A stretch of 5,160 nt of DNA. Source: a bacterium (lineage in GTDB: Bacteria > CBDUZB01 > JAGLHV01). The notes beneath the pieces were generated by a model that did not search any database, was not told the origin of the DNA, and saw only the letters and a list, made by a program, of their open reading frames with translations. Numbering within the stretch: position 1 is the stretch's first letter; every line of letters begins with the position of its first letter. Location of the stretch: contig JAGLHV010000115.1 in assembly GCA_023143305.1 (NCBI GenBank), positions 1 through 5,160 on the forward strand, written 5' to 3'. Of the stretch, positions 4,774 through 5,160 are shown in pieces. The translations under genes were made by a program, and so were the position numbers.

Positions 4774-5160
4774 TTATTTTTTACTGAAAGTCAATTCTTC
4801 TTGTTTTCCTTTTTTAACTATATCAACTTTTATTGTGTCTCCGTCTTTAAAATCTCCCTGTAGTATTTTTTGGGCTAAGGGATTTTGAATCAGTTGTTGA
4901 ATAGTTCTTTTTAACGGCCTTGCTCCGTAGACAGGGTCAAAACCCTGCCTGGCTAAAAGTTCCATTGCTTCATCAGTAAGAGTAATTTCTATTTTCTTAT
5001 CCAGTAATTTTTTCTTTAGATAGTTAAGTTGAATTTTTACAATCTGTTTAAGATGTTGAGGTGTAAGGTTGTGAAATATAATTGTTTCGTCAATGCGATT
5101 GAGAAATTCCGGGCGAAAATGGCTGCGTAGAGCTTCCATTACCCGGTTGCGCATTTCTTT
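4774..5160 (-). CDS. clpB: ATP-dependent chaperone ClpB, C-terminal end (5' part outside window)
   Basis: The last 128 codons are present, ending in TAA at 4776-4774, and the frame is open to the window edge. The sequence is the end of the second AAA+ module of ClpB. HFRPEFLNRIDE carries the D2 arginine-finger segment, and FDPVYGARPLKRTIQ carries the sensor-2 arginine; the small D2 subdomain follows (NPLAQKILQGDFKDGDTI). The short KKGKQEELTFSKK tail after the last strand is normal for ClpB, so the C-terminus appears complete. ClpB is a cytosolic hexameric disaggregase that threads aggregated proteins with DnaK. ClpA and ClpC share this module, but the 'RPEFLNRIDE…F' segment and tail fit ClpB best. 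It is a housekeeping gene and marks the conserved side of the tRNA boundary. No intrinsic terminator is seen before the tRNA. Confidence 0.88.
   Translation of the reverse strand, partial: KEMRNRVMEALRSHFRPEFLNRIDETIIFHNLTPQHLKQIVKIQLNYLKKKLLDKKIEITLTDEAMELLARQGFDPVYGARPLKRTIQQLIQNPLAQKILQGDFKDGDTIKVDIVKKGKQEELTFSKK

Noticed and set aside
4567..4863. 98-codon plus-strand open frame
   Set aside because: It reads antisense through the tRNA-Ser gene and into the clpB tail. The 'RRGRDSDPRTSY' peptide is a common false protein from tRNA antisense.

Overview
The window is AT-rich and bacterial, and every credible gene reads on the minus strand, so transcription runs from position 5160 towards 1. 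One gene ends in TGA and the others in TAA, so TGA is not recoded here. Shine-Dalgarno-like sites and sigma70-type promoter boxes are present. I cannot name the organism. The ClpB tail and the encoded-CCA tRNA-Ser fit an uncultured low-GC bacterium, but nothing fixes a phylum.

Layout in transcription order. (1) 5160-4774: the C-terminal end of the chaperone ClpB, a housekeeping gene. (2) 4726-4636: tRNA-Ser(GGA), with its own promoter directly behind clpB. (3) 4635-4207: about 430 bp of non-coding DNA. It holds hairpins, an inverted copy of the tRNA-Ser 3' end, a short direct repeat and a good promoter for the next gene. (4) 4206-1792: an 804-residue protein. It joins an N-terminal nucleoside-deoxyribosyltransferase/TIR-like region (an apparently intact unit and a degenerate second one) to a P-loop NTPase resembling the Sll1717/KAP-like group. 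(5) 1791-1523: a spacer with a probable frameshifted gene remnant and a perfect 10-bp inverted repeat. (6) 1522-389: a 377-residue protein with a DUF4297/Cap4-like nuclease N-terminus. (7) 380-1: the start of a HerA-family ATPase, cut by the window edge.

Genes 6 and 7 are 8 bp apart and look translationally coupled. They match the known two-gene DUF4297-HerA anti-phage arrangement, in which a nuclease assembles with a hexameric DNA-translocating ATPase. Gene 4 has the architecture of a signalling-NTPase immune protein, with a possible nucleotide-hydrolysing effector fused to an ATPase sensor. I did not recognise it as a named system. The whole set sits directly downstream of a tRNA gene whose 3' end is partly duplicated, which suggests a defence island anchored at tRNA-Ser. 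The defence roles are inferred from domains and context. The sequence itself shows the motifs, spacing and repeats.
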